Positions 33,464 to 43,649 of a stretch of 64,000 bases of DNA are shown piece after piece (within the stretch, counting starts at the first letter, position 1; the number at the start of each line of letters is the position of its first letter). Both the position numbers and the translations under genes were made by a program. This stretch comes from Prostheceraeus crozeri (taxonomy: Eukaryota; Platyhelminthes; Polycladida; Euryleptidae): positions 1,116,001 through 1,180,000 of the forward strand of contig CAJQUW010015437.1 of assembly GCA_907163375.1 (NCBI GenBank), in the 5' to 3' direction. The notes under the pieces were generated by a model that saw nothing but the letters and a program-made list of their open reading frames with translations, was not told the origin of the DNA and ran no database searches.

Positions 33464-34643
33464 TTAGCCATCCTTGGGTAGTCTCGCGCGCTTCCTAACA
33501 GAAAATTTATGCAAATGTCCGCGCATTCTCAGTGTGGCATGCAGACATTTCTTGGTCGGATGACCATTGTAGCAAATGATGGACTCGTCGAGACTACGGT
33601 TGACGAGCACTTCACCGTCCAAATGATTATCCCGAATAGGGATGTGAAACTCAAACAACCTATCCTCATTCACACGATTCCACTCATCCCTCATGCGCTC
33701 CAACTTCTCAAACGCCTGTCTCTCATCACCCCGCCGAGCCACATTCCTCTCCAACTCAACGTTCCTCGCTCTCAACACACTCATCTCCTTCATCATCTCC
33801 TCAAACTTCGCTTCTGCATCTCTCATTCCTCTCTCTGCAGCACTCGCCCTCTTCTCACAGTCATCATTCTTCTCTTCCAACTCTCGCGTCTTATTCTTCA
33901 AATCAGTCACACTACGCCTCATTCGAATATTCTCATCCGCTATCTCCTTCGACTTCAGTTCCTTCTTTTTCAACGTATCTAACTCATTCACGACTTCATC
34001 CTTCACCTTCTTCAAACTATCATACTTATTTACCAACAAATCATGCGCCATCTGCTGCGACACATGCTTCTTCTCTTCATCCTTCAACCACCTCACCGAC
34101 TGCACACGAATCCCACCACTCTTCACTTTTGGGGAAGATGAGCTCTGCGGGGGGGTCCTCAACAACTATGTTGGAGTCCTCCGAGGAAGAAGAGCTCAAC
34201 TTCCTCACACGCTTCCTCACACGCTCCCTATCTAAATCCACATCATCCTCATCATCACTCTCAAGCACTCTCCTTCGCTCAATCTCAGCCTCCAACGAAG
34301 CAACTGCTTTCGCCAACTCATCATTCACAACAACATTCTCAACAACATTCTCCACCTTGCCGTCTCGCTCTATTGCCAACATTCGCTCCCTCTCTTCAAC
34401 AATCAACTGCGTGAATCTCAGGTCATTCACCAAACCTCCACTGCAATCTGCATGCACTCTGTAAAATCGCGCCTCATCCTCATCACCCTTCAACACTCTA
34501 CACTTTACACACGCAACCCTATTCAGGATAATCATGTGGTCAGTGCCCGCCTTCTTCACATGCGCCTTGGCGTCCGCACTGCGATTTACTCGACCGCACA
34601 CACACATTTTGATGTGGAATTTTCGGTTCTTGTCATTTGCCAT
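33464..34643 (-). pseudogene. CxCGR coiled-coil protein of the Polinton, broken in this copy
   Basis: Start at ATG 34643 (MANDKNRKFH), just after an acceptor-like CTTACAG. Parts in order: an N-terminal cysteine module (MCVCGRVNRSADA, then CVKCRV, then HADC), an acidic/serine-rich linker, a long heptad-rich coiled coil (e.g. TRELEEKNDDCEKRA), and a C-terminal domain with FEFHIPI, ICYNGHP and KKCLHATLRM. The same four-part plan occurs in the palindromic element (39288 and 49949) at low identity. About one break is seen. The Cys module suggests zinc binding and the coiled coil suggests oligomerisation. A DNA-end or regulatory protein is plausible but unproven. Confidence 0.6.
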
Positions 34644-35576
34644 CACTGAGATTTTATCGTTAACTGTAAGATAATGAAATTTGTATAAGTTTGGAATCAT
34701 GTGGCACAGTCATATTCCTAAAGCATTACACTTAGTGAGGAATGATAGATTTGAGTGTAGTGAGTGGCACTCGATCCCGTCGACAGCCCGAAGGCCTTGT
34801 ACTGATCACTAGGGAAGTGAGAGATCTTCCCCGATACCCGCTATTTACAGCTGAAGACATCATTGTCACTGCCCGAAGTGGTAACAGCAACGCCGAGTCA
34901 AAGGTAGTGATCAGTAGCTGGGATCTAACCCCTCAAAGCTGCCTTACACTTAGTTAAATTTCAAATCTGATAGCAGATTTGAACTCAGCATACTTGAAAA
35001 CCTTAGTCTACATGTTAAAACTTTGAAAAAACTGAAAAATAAGAATTTTTAAAAAATTCCGCATTTTACTACTCATACTATTTTTAAAAAATTTTATCAG
35101 TAGTAAAGACACTATCAAACTCTATCACACAAACTTTGAAGTAAGAAGATAGCTTGCCTACTTCAAAAAATAGAGTCCTTTGAAACACCCGATATCGGGA
35201 GCTCAGAGCGACGACCGTCGCCTACCTCGTCTTTCGATGAAGTGATGAGACTTACGTTGTCGGGGGTTTATATATGATCGGAAGAAAACTTAAAATGGCT
35301 CCATCTCCGAAAGTATTCACCGTAGCGACATGCGGTTTGTTGCAAACGATTTGTCTTATCATTTTCTATCATATGACACCTGAACCATTCTCATGTGACC
35401 ACGGGAAGTGGGTGCGTCAGCACATGTCCATGTAACATGCCACAAGTGAAAAAATTCCTAAGTGTGGGAGCTCGAGTGTGGTGAAAATTTTGAAAAATTT
35501 AAAACTTCCGAATTTCGACCTGGGACCTTTACCAAAACATTTTTCATCAAATTTCACTGACCCCCCCTCGTTCGGA
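34644..35576 (-). promoter_or_regulatory. Promoter and leader of the CxCGR gene (Polinton)
   Basis: On the minus strand a TATA box (ATATATAAAC, near 35270) is followed ~45 bp later by a donor-like GAGGTAGGC, then CTCTGAGCTCCCGATATCGGG, a hairpin-forming stretch. The palindromic element has the equivalent order at 37798-37890. A TGATAGCAG word lies at 34968. The remaining sequence to the terminal repeat is AT-rich with poly-A/T runs, and a diverged copy of the subterminal block is at 35460-35570. No gene. Confidence 0.5.
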
Positions 35577-35931
35577 GAAATTTGATGAAACAAACTTTGG
35601 TCAGGGTCCCAGGTCGAAATGCGAAACTTTGGAAAATTTTCAAAATTTTGTCCATACAAAGTCACTCTGACACTTAGGATTTTTTCAGGTGAGCTCCGAC
35701 ATTCCACCCTCCCAACCTGGCCGGCACACCACGCCAACCTGGCCGGCACACCACGCCAACCTGGAGAGCGCAGCACACACCACCTCGCGCTACGTTGGCC
35801 GGCCAGAGGGGGGGACGTCAGACACGAAGCAACACGACGGCACACCACGACCGACTGGACTGACAGGAGGGGGGGACGTCAGCGACGGCGGCCATCTTGC
35901 GCGGTCCAGAAGTGGAGTTTTACTTACTACT
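35577..35931 (-). repeat. Polinton right terminal inverted repeat
   Basis: ~355 bp, the reverse complement of 13640-13975 with one extra ~20-bp GGCCGGCACACCACGCC-type unit. It ends TACTTACTACT at 35931, next to the duplication GTTATG. Confidence 0.92.
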
Positions 35932-35937
35932 GTTATG

Positions 35938-36859
35938 GTCGAAAAATATCATCAGTTAAAAAGTCACTTTACAAGATGGGCGTTCTGCGTCTGACACCTT
36001 CTGACGATCAATAGTGACGAACTGTCATGATGGTTGTATGAGTTTTCCGTTTACATTAATAATCGCTTCTTGAAAAACATGTTTTTTCAGCGTGTTTTAA
36101 ACAATTTGTTTAGAACATTACACACCGTGCTGAAAAGCATGTTTCTTCAACAATTTATGGTTGCTATTTCAAATCAAAAAGTAGATCTCAAATCGAATTT
36201 CGAATGCAACACAACTTTGATCGAGGTTGTAGGCAATCACCTTTAGGTACACACAATCGATGCGATGACTGATCAATTTATTTTTATTGAATCAATTAAC
36301 GCACGCTTTATTTTAGCAGTCATTTTTGCATGTTTGTCAGAAAGTTCAGCAGTCGTAATAGCAGTATGAACTTCCTCCATCGCACATGGAAATAATTGTA
36401 GTAGACTCATGTAGGCTCTAACTGTGAGCTCAATTACCAAAACATCGAGTTCTCTTCCACTAAAACAATTGGCCTATTTTGGTATGCCCCATGGTGAAAG
36501 TAAACCAATTTATTGAGGTGGATTCCCGGGATGCTGGGGCTTTGATTCAATTTTTAGAATCATGTATAGGTGGCAGGTTGTTCGATGCATATAACTCAAA
36601 TTTCAATATTCAGTGAAGCACGGAGGAAGCTCAAATTCAGCTCCAGGGGAAATCTGTGATGTACTAATCAATTATCTATTGAATTATCACTGCAATAACT
36701 ATTACTTAATTATCAGCCGAAAGTAAAATATACTTTTCAAAATCATTCATCCACCCTGAGGATCGCAGGGTCGAGTGATCTACTTTCAATCACTTCAGCA
36801 ATTTTGGCCTTCAACACGATCCCTTAACTTAATTGACGCCTATCACAGAGATCACTGAC
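35938..36859. other. Host spacer between the two elements
   Basis: 922 bp of ordinary AT-rich DNA between the right GTTATG of the Polinton and the left GTGGCT of the palindromic element. It contains an imperfect inverted repeat (arms at ~36069-36094 and 36126-36151, core CATGTTTTTTCAGCGTG). No gene. Confidence 0.7.
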
Positions 36860-37169
36860 GTGGCTAGTAGTAACCCCATTGCAAATTCAAGGACAAAATG
36901 TGAAATGCTGAGTCATCATGCTGACTCAGCCCCCCCCCTCTGGAAGGAAGGTGAGGGAGAGCGCCAAGGATGTGTTGGGAGGAATGGGTCCGAGAGGAGA
37001 AAACAGGTCCCTCCCCCCCTCTGGAAGGAAGGAAGGAAGGAGGAGCGATGAGGCAAGGGGTGGGAAGGAAGGCGGTAGGAATGTGTGAGGGATAGAGTGA
37101 GGAAAGGGTGGATGTTGGTGGTTTTGGGATGAGAAAGACCATTTTTCGGGCAGAAGGAGTCCTCGGAAG

Positions 37170-37700
37170 GGAAAACGGAGGCCAGATTCGGACTCTACGT
37201 GAAATTTTGGGTTAGGAAGGATGTTTCCAGCGGCATCGGAGAGAAAAAGTTTTGAAGACCTCCCCCCCCCTCCTGCTAAACTTCCAACTTTGGTTGTAGA
37301 CATCGTAGAAAGTCATGTAATAGCTCGTTTGAAAGCTGGGAGTGAGAGAAATTCAGTGGAAAACATGGCTTGTTCGTATCTGCCTTCGTTTAGAGGTGAG
37401 ACGTTATTGAAAATTTTGGACCTTGGCGAAAAACGACAAAGTTAGAATGTTTATGAAAATCGCTCTAGCGGGTGAAGCAAGCCTCGGACTGGAAAACAGA
37501 GACCAGATTTGCAATCAGCGTCAAATTCTGCTTCGGCATGGTAAATTTGGAAGTCATCGGAGAGAAAAAAATTTTCATCATTTTTCCGAAAAACGAGTTA
37601 GAATTTTTGCGATGGCTGTGGGCTGTAGAGCCAAAACGAAGCATCGGATGGGAAAATGGAGGGCAGATTCGGATTCAGCGTCAAATTCTATACGGTAATG
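37170..37700 (+). repeat. Subterminal repeat family of the left arm
   Basis: Repeated units of CCAGATTYGGAMTC, then CATCGGAGAGAAAAA, then GCTCGTTTGAAAGC or ACGACAAAGTTAGAAT. Related units lie in the Polinton at 14290-14530. A mirror copy is in the right arm (52680-53200). Subterminal repeats of this kind are where transposition proteins often bind. Confidence 0.65.
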
Positions 37701-37797
37701 GCGAATTTCTAGCTCCATCGGAGCACTAGAACCGGAGATAGACGGGTTTTTAGTGTTTGGATGATGGGTATTACGTCATCAGCTGATCGTCACACAC

Positions 37798-37805
37798 TAT
37801 ATAAG
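37798..37805 (+). promoter_or_regulatory. TATA box, outer promoter of the left arm
   Basis: TATATAAG, followed ~55 bp later by a donor-like AAAGGTAGGG, then CTCTGAGCTCCGATGATAGC with a downstream TTCGGA that can pair back. This matches the order at the Polinton's right side (35270-35190, minus strand). The mirror copy is at 52574-52581. No long frame follows directly, so the transcript is either a spliced leader or non-coding. Confidence 0.55.
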
Positions 37806-38536
37806 CGGGAACCGACAGAGACTTTTCATTTAGAGGAGAGCGATTGTCAAAGGTAGGGCGTCTCTCTGAGCTCCGATGATAGCTTCGGACATTCCAAATT
37901 CCGGATTTATATATGAAACCGACTTAGAAAATTTCATTGCTGAAGTCAGCTAAGGCGTCAGACTTAGAGGTTCGCCAGGAGATGGTCTTCGTCTCCAGGC
38001 CATAAAAGACTCCAAAACTTTAAAGGCTTGTAACTCTGCCTCTACAAGTCCGTTTGACTTGATTCAAAAAAGGTTCGGTCGCTATTGACCTGCCCTAAGC
38101 GATAAACTACTTATAAAATTTCATAAGTAGTGCTAAAAAGTTGAAAAATTTAAATTCACTAGTTTTGGAGGTTTTCTGGGGTTTTCGACCCTGCTGAAGT
38201 CAATGTAAGGATTTTTAATGATGTCTGAGCCAGTCTTCTCATGGTATAAGCAGCTTTTCACTGAAAGCGAGCAAGACACGGAGAGTTTTGCTGTAATATT
38301 CCACTGACAGGGTGTTCCTTCGGGACGGCGGACGATGCCGTAGTGATAAGTGCGGCAAGGGAGTGTGTCATAGTTTAGACCGAAACCGCTGGGGCAACTC
38401 ATGTCTCATGTTGGGCATTTGACACAGTTCTCAACGTAGCACTTTGAACGCCAATCGGTTGAGTATTAGCTATCTTGTCATGGGTGGCCTCTAAACATCT
38501 CCATTGCAAAACGCTGGTGAATCAAGCTCTCTACGG

Positions 38537-39260
38537 CTTGCTATCAAGCTGATCAAAGCAACGACTTGGGTCGTTTCCTCTTGTAAATAACTCCACCGAT
38601 TTTTATGTCAAAATCGGGGCTCGGATACCAACACAGTGACATGACGCACGCTCTGTCCGCTCCAGGTTGGATTTGTGGGTCGAGGCCTTGGAGCTGGGAT
38701 AAGATCCCCTCTGAGTAATGCCTGTAACGGATTCAAGAGCTTAACACCCAAACGGTTGCTGGCTTGCTATCAGGCCTTCTTCGTCTAGCCTCAGTAACTC
38801 AGGCTTGGCAACGTCTATCGTTTGTCATTGTAACTTGGTAAAAATGGGACGGTTACTGCAAGCATTGACGTCAAACCTTTTCGCGTCATAGGGGAATCCG
38901 TCTTTGTGTTGGGAGTTGGTAACAGAAAGCACGGTGACTGCCGATGCCCATACATGGTAAAACTGCTGTTGTCAAGTTAAAAGCATGTCCAAATAAGGAA
39001 GGTCTGAATCATGGCTTTGTGCTCGCTGGGTATATAAACCGCGACTTTTCTCTAGTCTTCACTCCTGTTTCAAGTTGCAAGACGAACGGTGAGTGCTCTG
39101 ACAAGGTTTGCTATCAAACTTTGGGATTTAGGGTAAAGCTAGGAATCATACTCTTTAACTTTGGTTGACGATTTTATTCCAACGTTTGCTATCAAATGTT
39201 TGATGACTTAGTCTTTCAATGCATATCAGCAAGTAGTATCCTGTAAACACTTGCTATCAA
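38537..39260 (+). repeat. Five TTGCTATCA words in the left arm
   Basis: TTGCTATCA occurs at about 38539, 38766, 39109, 39187 and 39251, upstream of and inside the leader intron of the coiled-coil gene. The right arm carries the same set, mirrored. In the Polinton the word appears, as its reverse complement TGATAGCAG, at 32227, 32764, 33238 and 34968. Confidence 0.7.
39031..39038 (+). promoter_or_regulatory. TATA box, inner promoter of the left arm
   Basis: TATATAAA, then a ~30-nt leader, then a donor (CGGTGAGTG at 39087) and an acceptor (TCTTTACAG ending 39280), 7 nt before the ATG at 39288. It therefore drives the coiled-coil gene through a 5'-UTR intron. The mirror copy is at 51342-51349. 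Confidence 0.6.
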
Positions 39261-39287
39261 ATTTTACTCTATCTTTACAGAATTATC

Positions 39288-40430
39288 ATGACTAAAACTC
39301 CGCGCTTTATCGTTACTCAATGCTCCTGTGGTAGATTAGCAAGGGGCAGCGAATACCGTAAGCATATTAAAGAGGGGACGCTGGACCAACATGAGAGAGT
39401 GCATGTTTTTAAGGTCTGTGTTCATCATAGGGTGGTGTGTGATGAGGATGATGTTGAGGGTTTCCGGAAGGCACATGAATCTTGCCCATCCGGAAACATT
39501 GGAGCGCATTCGTTTCGTGAGTGGATGAGTGAATTAATTAAGGCGAAGGAGGAGTTGAATGCAGCAGTTAGAAGTATTGAGGGTGCTGTAGCGAAGGATC
39601 GGGAGGTAGTGGTGAGTGAAGAGGAAGTAGAGGTAGAAGGAGTGATTGAGCGGGCGAGTGATGAGACTAGGAAGTTGATGGTCTCATTGTTTGGGAGTGA
39701 GTTGTCTGATGAGTCGGATGGTGAGGTGGCTGAGCCTGTACCAACATCATCGCCTAGGAAAGAGGCGCATGATACGGAGGCGTTTGTGAGATTGAAGGAT
39801 CGTATGATGGATATGGAGAGTGTGAATAGAAAAGTTTTGAAGGAGAATGATGAGTTGACGGCTAAGGTTGAGGGTATAAAGGTGATGAGGGAGCAGTTGG
39901 AGGAGATGCGAGTGAAGGAGCAGGAGTGGTTGAAGGAAAGGAGTGGTATGATGAAGTGAGTGAAGGCGCTTGAGGGCTTAGAGTCGGAGTTGATGTGTGA
40001 GAAGAATGAGGTGGAGCGGATGCGAGGTGTGGTGAAGGAAGTGGCAGAGACGAAGGTGATCAACAGGCGGTTGGGGAGTGAAGTGGAAAAATTGCGAGAG
40101 GTTGAAAGAGGAGTGAAGAGGAAGAGAGTGTATGAGATCCACCTTCCCCTCTTTGAAAACAACATCTGCGATGTGCCGACCCTCACAGACGACCCCAATT
40201 CGACACAGACATGTTATGAAGGCGAAGGTGTGCGATGTCTCCACCTATCCATTAAAATGAGTGGCGATTTGGAAGACTTTATCGTCCAAAAAGTTGTAAA
40301 GAAAAAGCCGAGTAAGTTACTTCAACATGATCATTTCCTTGCCGCCTCTAATCTCCTATTCTTTTTCTTTCAGAGTTTTTGCAGAAGTGAGAGTGTCGGT
40401 GGACGGAGAACGACCCATGGGCTCTTTTAA
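39288..40430 (+). pseudogene. CxCGR coiled-coil protein, left-arm copy, broken
   Basis: Near-identical to the right-arm gene at 49949-51091; about one break. Parts: CSCGRLARGSEY, then VCVHHRVV and ESC (cysteine module), an acidic linker (EEEVEVEGV), a long coiled coil, and the C-terminal IHLPLFENN and CLHLSIKMSGD domain. Near 40314-40376 there is a donor-like GAGTAAGTT and an acceptor TTTCTTTCAG, beyond which the 3' cassette starts. See the right-arm entry for function. Confidence 0.7.
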
Positions 40431-40500
40431 GGGCCAACCTGCTAATGCAGCTAAAGCGGTCCCAAGCCCGCCACATATCTACGGATATGGAATGCAGAGG
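40404..40500 (+). repeat. 3' cassette of the left arm
   Basis: Contains GGCTCTTTTAAGGGCCA, then GCTAATGCAGCTAAAGCGG and ATATGGAATGCAGAGG. It also occurs at the end of the right-arm gene (49880-49975) and, in part, after the acidic gene in the centre (46821-46900). The first word is shared with the Polinton cassettes at 32211, 32748 and 33222. Confidence 0.7.
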
Positions 40501-40599
40501 GGAAGAAAAATGATGAAGAGATGAAACGGGAGGACATTCATACGCAACACGCAACACATCACAGACTTCTCTCTTTGCCAGTGAACAAGCTCTTGTCAG

Positions 40600-41530
40600 T
40601 GTCGTAAAAAGGTTTTACTGCAGGACAGGTTGATGTATAGTTAGAAAGTTTATTCATGACGTTTATTCATAAGTCTAGTCAGAAAGTATATCATGGTTTG
40701 TACAAAAGTTTATACTGCAACACAGGTTGATGTATAGTTAGAAAAGTTTGATCATGACGTTTATTCATAAGTCTAGTCAGAAAGTGTATCATGGTTTGTA
40801 CAAAAGTTTATACTGCAACACAGGTTGATGTATAGTTAGAAAAGTTTGATCATGACGTTTATTCATAAGTCCAGTCAGAAGGTATATCATGGTTTGTACA
40901 AACGTTTATACTGCAACGCAGGTTGATGTATAGTTAGAAAAGTTTGATCATGACGTTTATTCATAAGTCTAGTCAGGAAGTGTATCATGGTTGGTAGAAA
41001 AGTTTATACCGCAACACAGGTTGATGTATAGTTAGAAAAGTTTGATCATGACGTTTATTCATAAGTCTAGTCAGAAAGTGTATCATGGTTTGTACAAACG
41101 TTTATACTGCAACACAGGTTGATGTATAGTTAGAAAAGTTTGATCATGACGTTTATTCGTAAGTCTAGTCAGAAAGTGTATCATGGTTTGTAAAAGTTTT
41201 ACTGTAGCACAGGTTGATGTATAGTTAGAAAAGTTTGATCATGACGTTTACGAAACACAAGTGTCATGAAATGCAAGCGTTAGTGTAGTCAAATAATTTT
41301 ACTACGACGCACGTTTGTGAAAGTAAAGTTTGATCATTGAAGTTGTATTCGTAAGTCTAGTCAGAAACTTTATCATGTTGTACAAAGGTTTTACCGCAAC
41401 ACAGGTTGATGTATAGTTAGAAAAGTTTGATCATTGAAGTTGTATTCGTAAGTCTAGTCAGAAAGTGTATCATGGTTTGTAAAAGTTTTACTGCAGCACA
41501 GGTTGATGTACATGTATAGTTAGAAAAGTT
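40600..41530 (+). repeat. ~98-bp tandem array, left arm (about seven units plus two offset units)
   Basis: Units carry GGTTGATGTATAGTTAGAAA, then TTTGATCATGACGTTTATTC, then AGTCTAGTCAGAAAG. Unit starts are near 40627, 40723, 40822, 40921, 41017, 41117 and 41211, with two more at 41403 and 41501. The right arm holds only about three plus two (49250-49740). There is no coding frame across it. Confidence 0.85.
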
Positions 41531-41534
41531 TGAT

Positions 41535-43184
41535 CGTGATGTTTTATGAAACACACATATCATAAAATGTAAGTGTCAGTGTAGTCAACTAGTTTTACCG
41601 CGACCCACGTTTGTGAAAATAAAGTTTGATCATTGAAGTTGTATGACTGACCGAACTCACAGCAGCATTAGAAAGTTTTAGAAGGTTTTACTGCACAGTG
41701 TAGATTGTCTTGTAACTTACTTTCACAGTGTTAGAAAGTTTTATTGGAGACAGTTGCCAAATGTTTCCCTATTAGAAAATTCAAACTTCATGACTGTTAG
41801 ATTAGCTTCATCAGGTTTACTAAAAGCAGTTTTCTATTGCAGTAAGACTGAGATTTTAGAATGTTATATGAAAACAGTGTTCACCACAGTGCTAGAAAGT
41901 TTTACTGCACTGTGTAGATTGTTTCACACAAGGTCTCATAGTCAGCGTTGAATGTTTTATAAAACCAGATGTTGTTACAAACGTTGAGTGTGTGAGAGCT
42001 AGTTCCATGACATTGAATCACATGGGTTGTAAAGTTCATAAACCAAGGCTAGGCTCCTCTACGCTTGGATTTAGGGTTTTATATTACATGCGTTAACCGT
42101 TCGTGTAGAATATATGAAGCACATGTTCGCTTAAATGCAAATGTTGAAATAAGTTTTGTAAGAAGTCTTTGACAGGTTGTCGTGAAACGTAGCGAACGTT
42201 GAAAAAAGTTTTATAAAATGTTTCTGCAGTCGCACTCGTTAGCGTACCAGCTTTACTAAATGTGCTGTTTGCCTTTATCAAATTGAATGCGTGTGTTTTG
42301 TAAATAAAGACAGCGTGTTTGCACCCTGCATCGACAGCATACAAGTATAGGCATAACAACCTGTAACGGTGTTAGTCGAATGCATATGAGATAGAAAACA
42401 CTCAAAGCATGTGTGAGGTAAAAATCAATCTGCTAGATGAAGTGAAACACAAAAGTGTCACAACTAGTTTACGGGAAATAAAGGAGAACTGTGACAACGT
42501 TTACACTCATCATAGACAAATGAACATATAGTCTAACTTTCTAACATTCAAATGAAAGCCGTAAACATGAACTGCGGTGTAAGAAACTTTATGTCAACAA
42601 CTTTATGTTGGTAAAACTTTCATAGATTGCAGGCGTGTTTTAAGCTGATATAAAGACCTGTAGAAACGCATAAGTCTTAGTTCAACGACTCGACCCTTGA
42701 ACTCACACAATGAATACGTCTGTGTAGAAAACTCATTTGTAGGAAACAGCATTTTCTGTGCAAATGCAGACGATGTAAACATGACATTTAACATGGCTTG
42801 CAATAGTCAACACGCTGCCATTCAAAATGTTTATCATAAAACCTATCAGTGAAGAAAACCCTCCTGTGCCCACAAAGAATCACAAATGCACTCTGACGCC
42901 TGTTTGTCTCGCTAGCCCCTCAGCAGATAGAGTAGAACACAAAGATGAATGACAGCGCAGCCGGTGGGCGATCGTCTGTCGCGCTAGTCCTTCAGCAGAT
43001 GGAGTAGAACACAAAGATGTACGCGCTCTCTCCCTCTCTCTCTCTCTGGCGCCCGTCTGTCACGAGACAGAGAGCTATCGCATCTGTCCCACGAACAAGG
43101 ATGCAGGAACACATCATCATCTCAGACCTCCCACCTAGCTGATTCCCACACACACACACGCACACACACAGCTCATTGCAATCG
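41535..43184 (+). other. Inner part of the left arm, no convincing gene
   Basis: AT-rich, with repeats of GTTAGAAAGTTTTA and related words, a few frames of 60-90 residues present in both arms by symmetry, and simple CA and CT repeats at 43020-43170. The conserved frames (for example 41754-41951 and 42093-42359) have no recognised domain and I do not call them genes. Confidence 0.5.
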
Positions 43185-43397
43185 AGTCGGAGAGATTATC
43201 GTGGGCGGCTGAAAGGATTCTCACGTTGACAATTCGTTACTGTGCACTCCGCGCGCGCAAGAAACCATTTGCTGCTAAAGCATGGACACTGCCGATTTGT
43301 TCAATTCTTCAATGTCTTGCTAGCCAGTTACAAAATTGTGGGAGAAATATGAGGGGGACATTCACACTCATTCATCAATTACAAGACGTTTGAGGCA

Positions 43398-43634
43398 ATG
43401 TCTTTCGATATCGCTTTCTTTGACATGAGTCGAACCCTTGAGCTCCGCTGTGGATGCAGGGTGAAAATGGGGAAAGTCTTTCTCCTGGCTTCTTTTCAGG
43501 CAGAGAAAGGCGAAGCAATTCGCTGCCCAGTCCATCTTATTCCACATGAGCTTGTGGAGAACCCTTTATTTAGGGATATGGGGCTAGAATATCTGGCGTT
43601 GCTGAGAATTCAGCGTCCGGAATACTTCGAGTAA
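43398..43634 (+). CDS. Small centre gene with CxC/CPxH cysteines
   Basis: 78 residues from ATG 43398. ELRCGCRVKMG and IRCPVHLIPHEL give Cys-x-Cys and Cys-Pro-x-His pairs about 30 residues apart, a possible zinc knuckle that loosely recalls the head of the coiled-coil protein. The last codons form one side of a perfect hairpin. It is single-copy, in the unique centre. No family recognised. Confidence 0.4.
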   Translation: MSFDIAFFDMSRTLELRCGCRVKMGKVFLLASFQAEKGEAIRCPVHLIPHELVENPLFRDMGLEYLALLRIQRPEYFE

Positions 43635-43646
43635 TCGAAGTATTCC
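43619..43646 (+). terminator. Perfect 12-bp stem hairpin at the end of the centre gene
   Basis: GGAATACTTCGA, loop GTAA, TCGAAGTATTCC. The stop codon of the 43398 gene (TAA at 43632-43634) lies in the loop and start of the second arm. It may act as an mRNA 3'-end or stability element. Confidence 0.55.
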
Positions 43647-43649
43647 ATC

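Larger units (their letters stand above)
13640..35931. mobile_element. Polinton/Maverick element, 22.3 kb, broken copy
   Basis: The left end reads AGTAGTAAGTAAAACTCC and the right end is its reverse complement. The flanks carry a perfect 6-bp duplication, GTTATG (13634-13639 and 35932-35937), which is the target-site length known for Polintons. Between the ends lie the hallmark genes: packaging ATPase, retroviral-type integrase with chromodomain, core protein, pVI-like protein, major capsid, adenovirus-type protease, penton-like proteins and protein-primed PolB, plus several small genes. Left-half genes run mainly rightward; PolB and the accessory block run leftward. Roughly six to ten breaks are spread over several genes, so this copy is a fossil. 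The intact duplication and closely matching terminal repeats suggest a fairly young insertion. Confidence 0.95.
36866..43184 (+). repeat. Left arm of the palindromic element
   Basis: 6.3-kb terminal inverted repeat. From the end inward: short GGAAGG-rich patches (36945-37080), a ~200-bp subterminal repeat family (37170-37700), TATA box 37798, a region with five TTGCTATCA words (38537-39260), TATA box 39031, the coiled-coil gene, the 98-bp array, then ~2 kb of AT-rich DNA without a convincing gene, and CA-repeats near 43150. Confidence 0.9.

Noticed and set aside
33693-34235. Ser-rich plus-strand protein
   Set aside because: It is the antisense shadow of the Glu/Lys-rich coiled-coil gene. The same applies to the Ser/Thr-rich frames at 39425-40198 and 50181-50954.
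40600-41530. Tandem array as a CRISPR
   Set aside because: The ~98-bp units are repeated end to end with no unique spacers, and the DNA is animal.
41754-42359. Small genes in the inner arms (41754-41951, 42093-42359, 42603-42803 and mirrors)
   Set aside because: Present twice only because the arms are inverted copies; AT-rich with repeat-derived words and no recognised motif.
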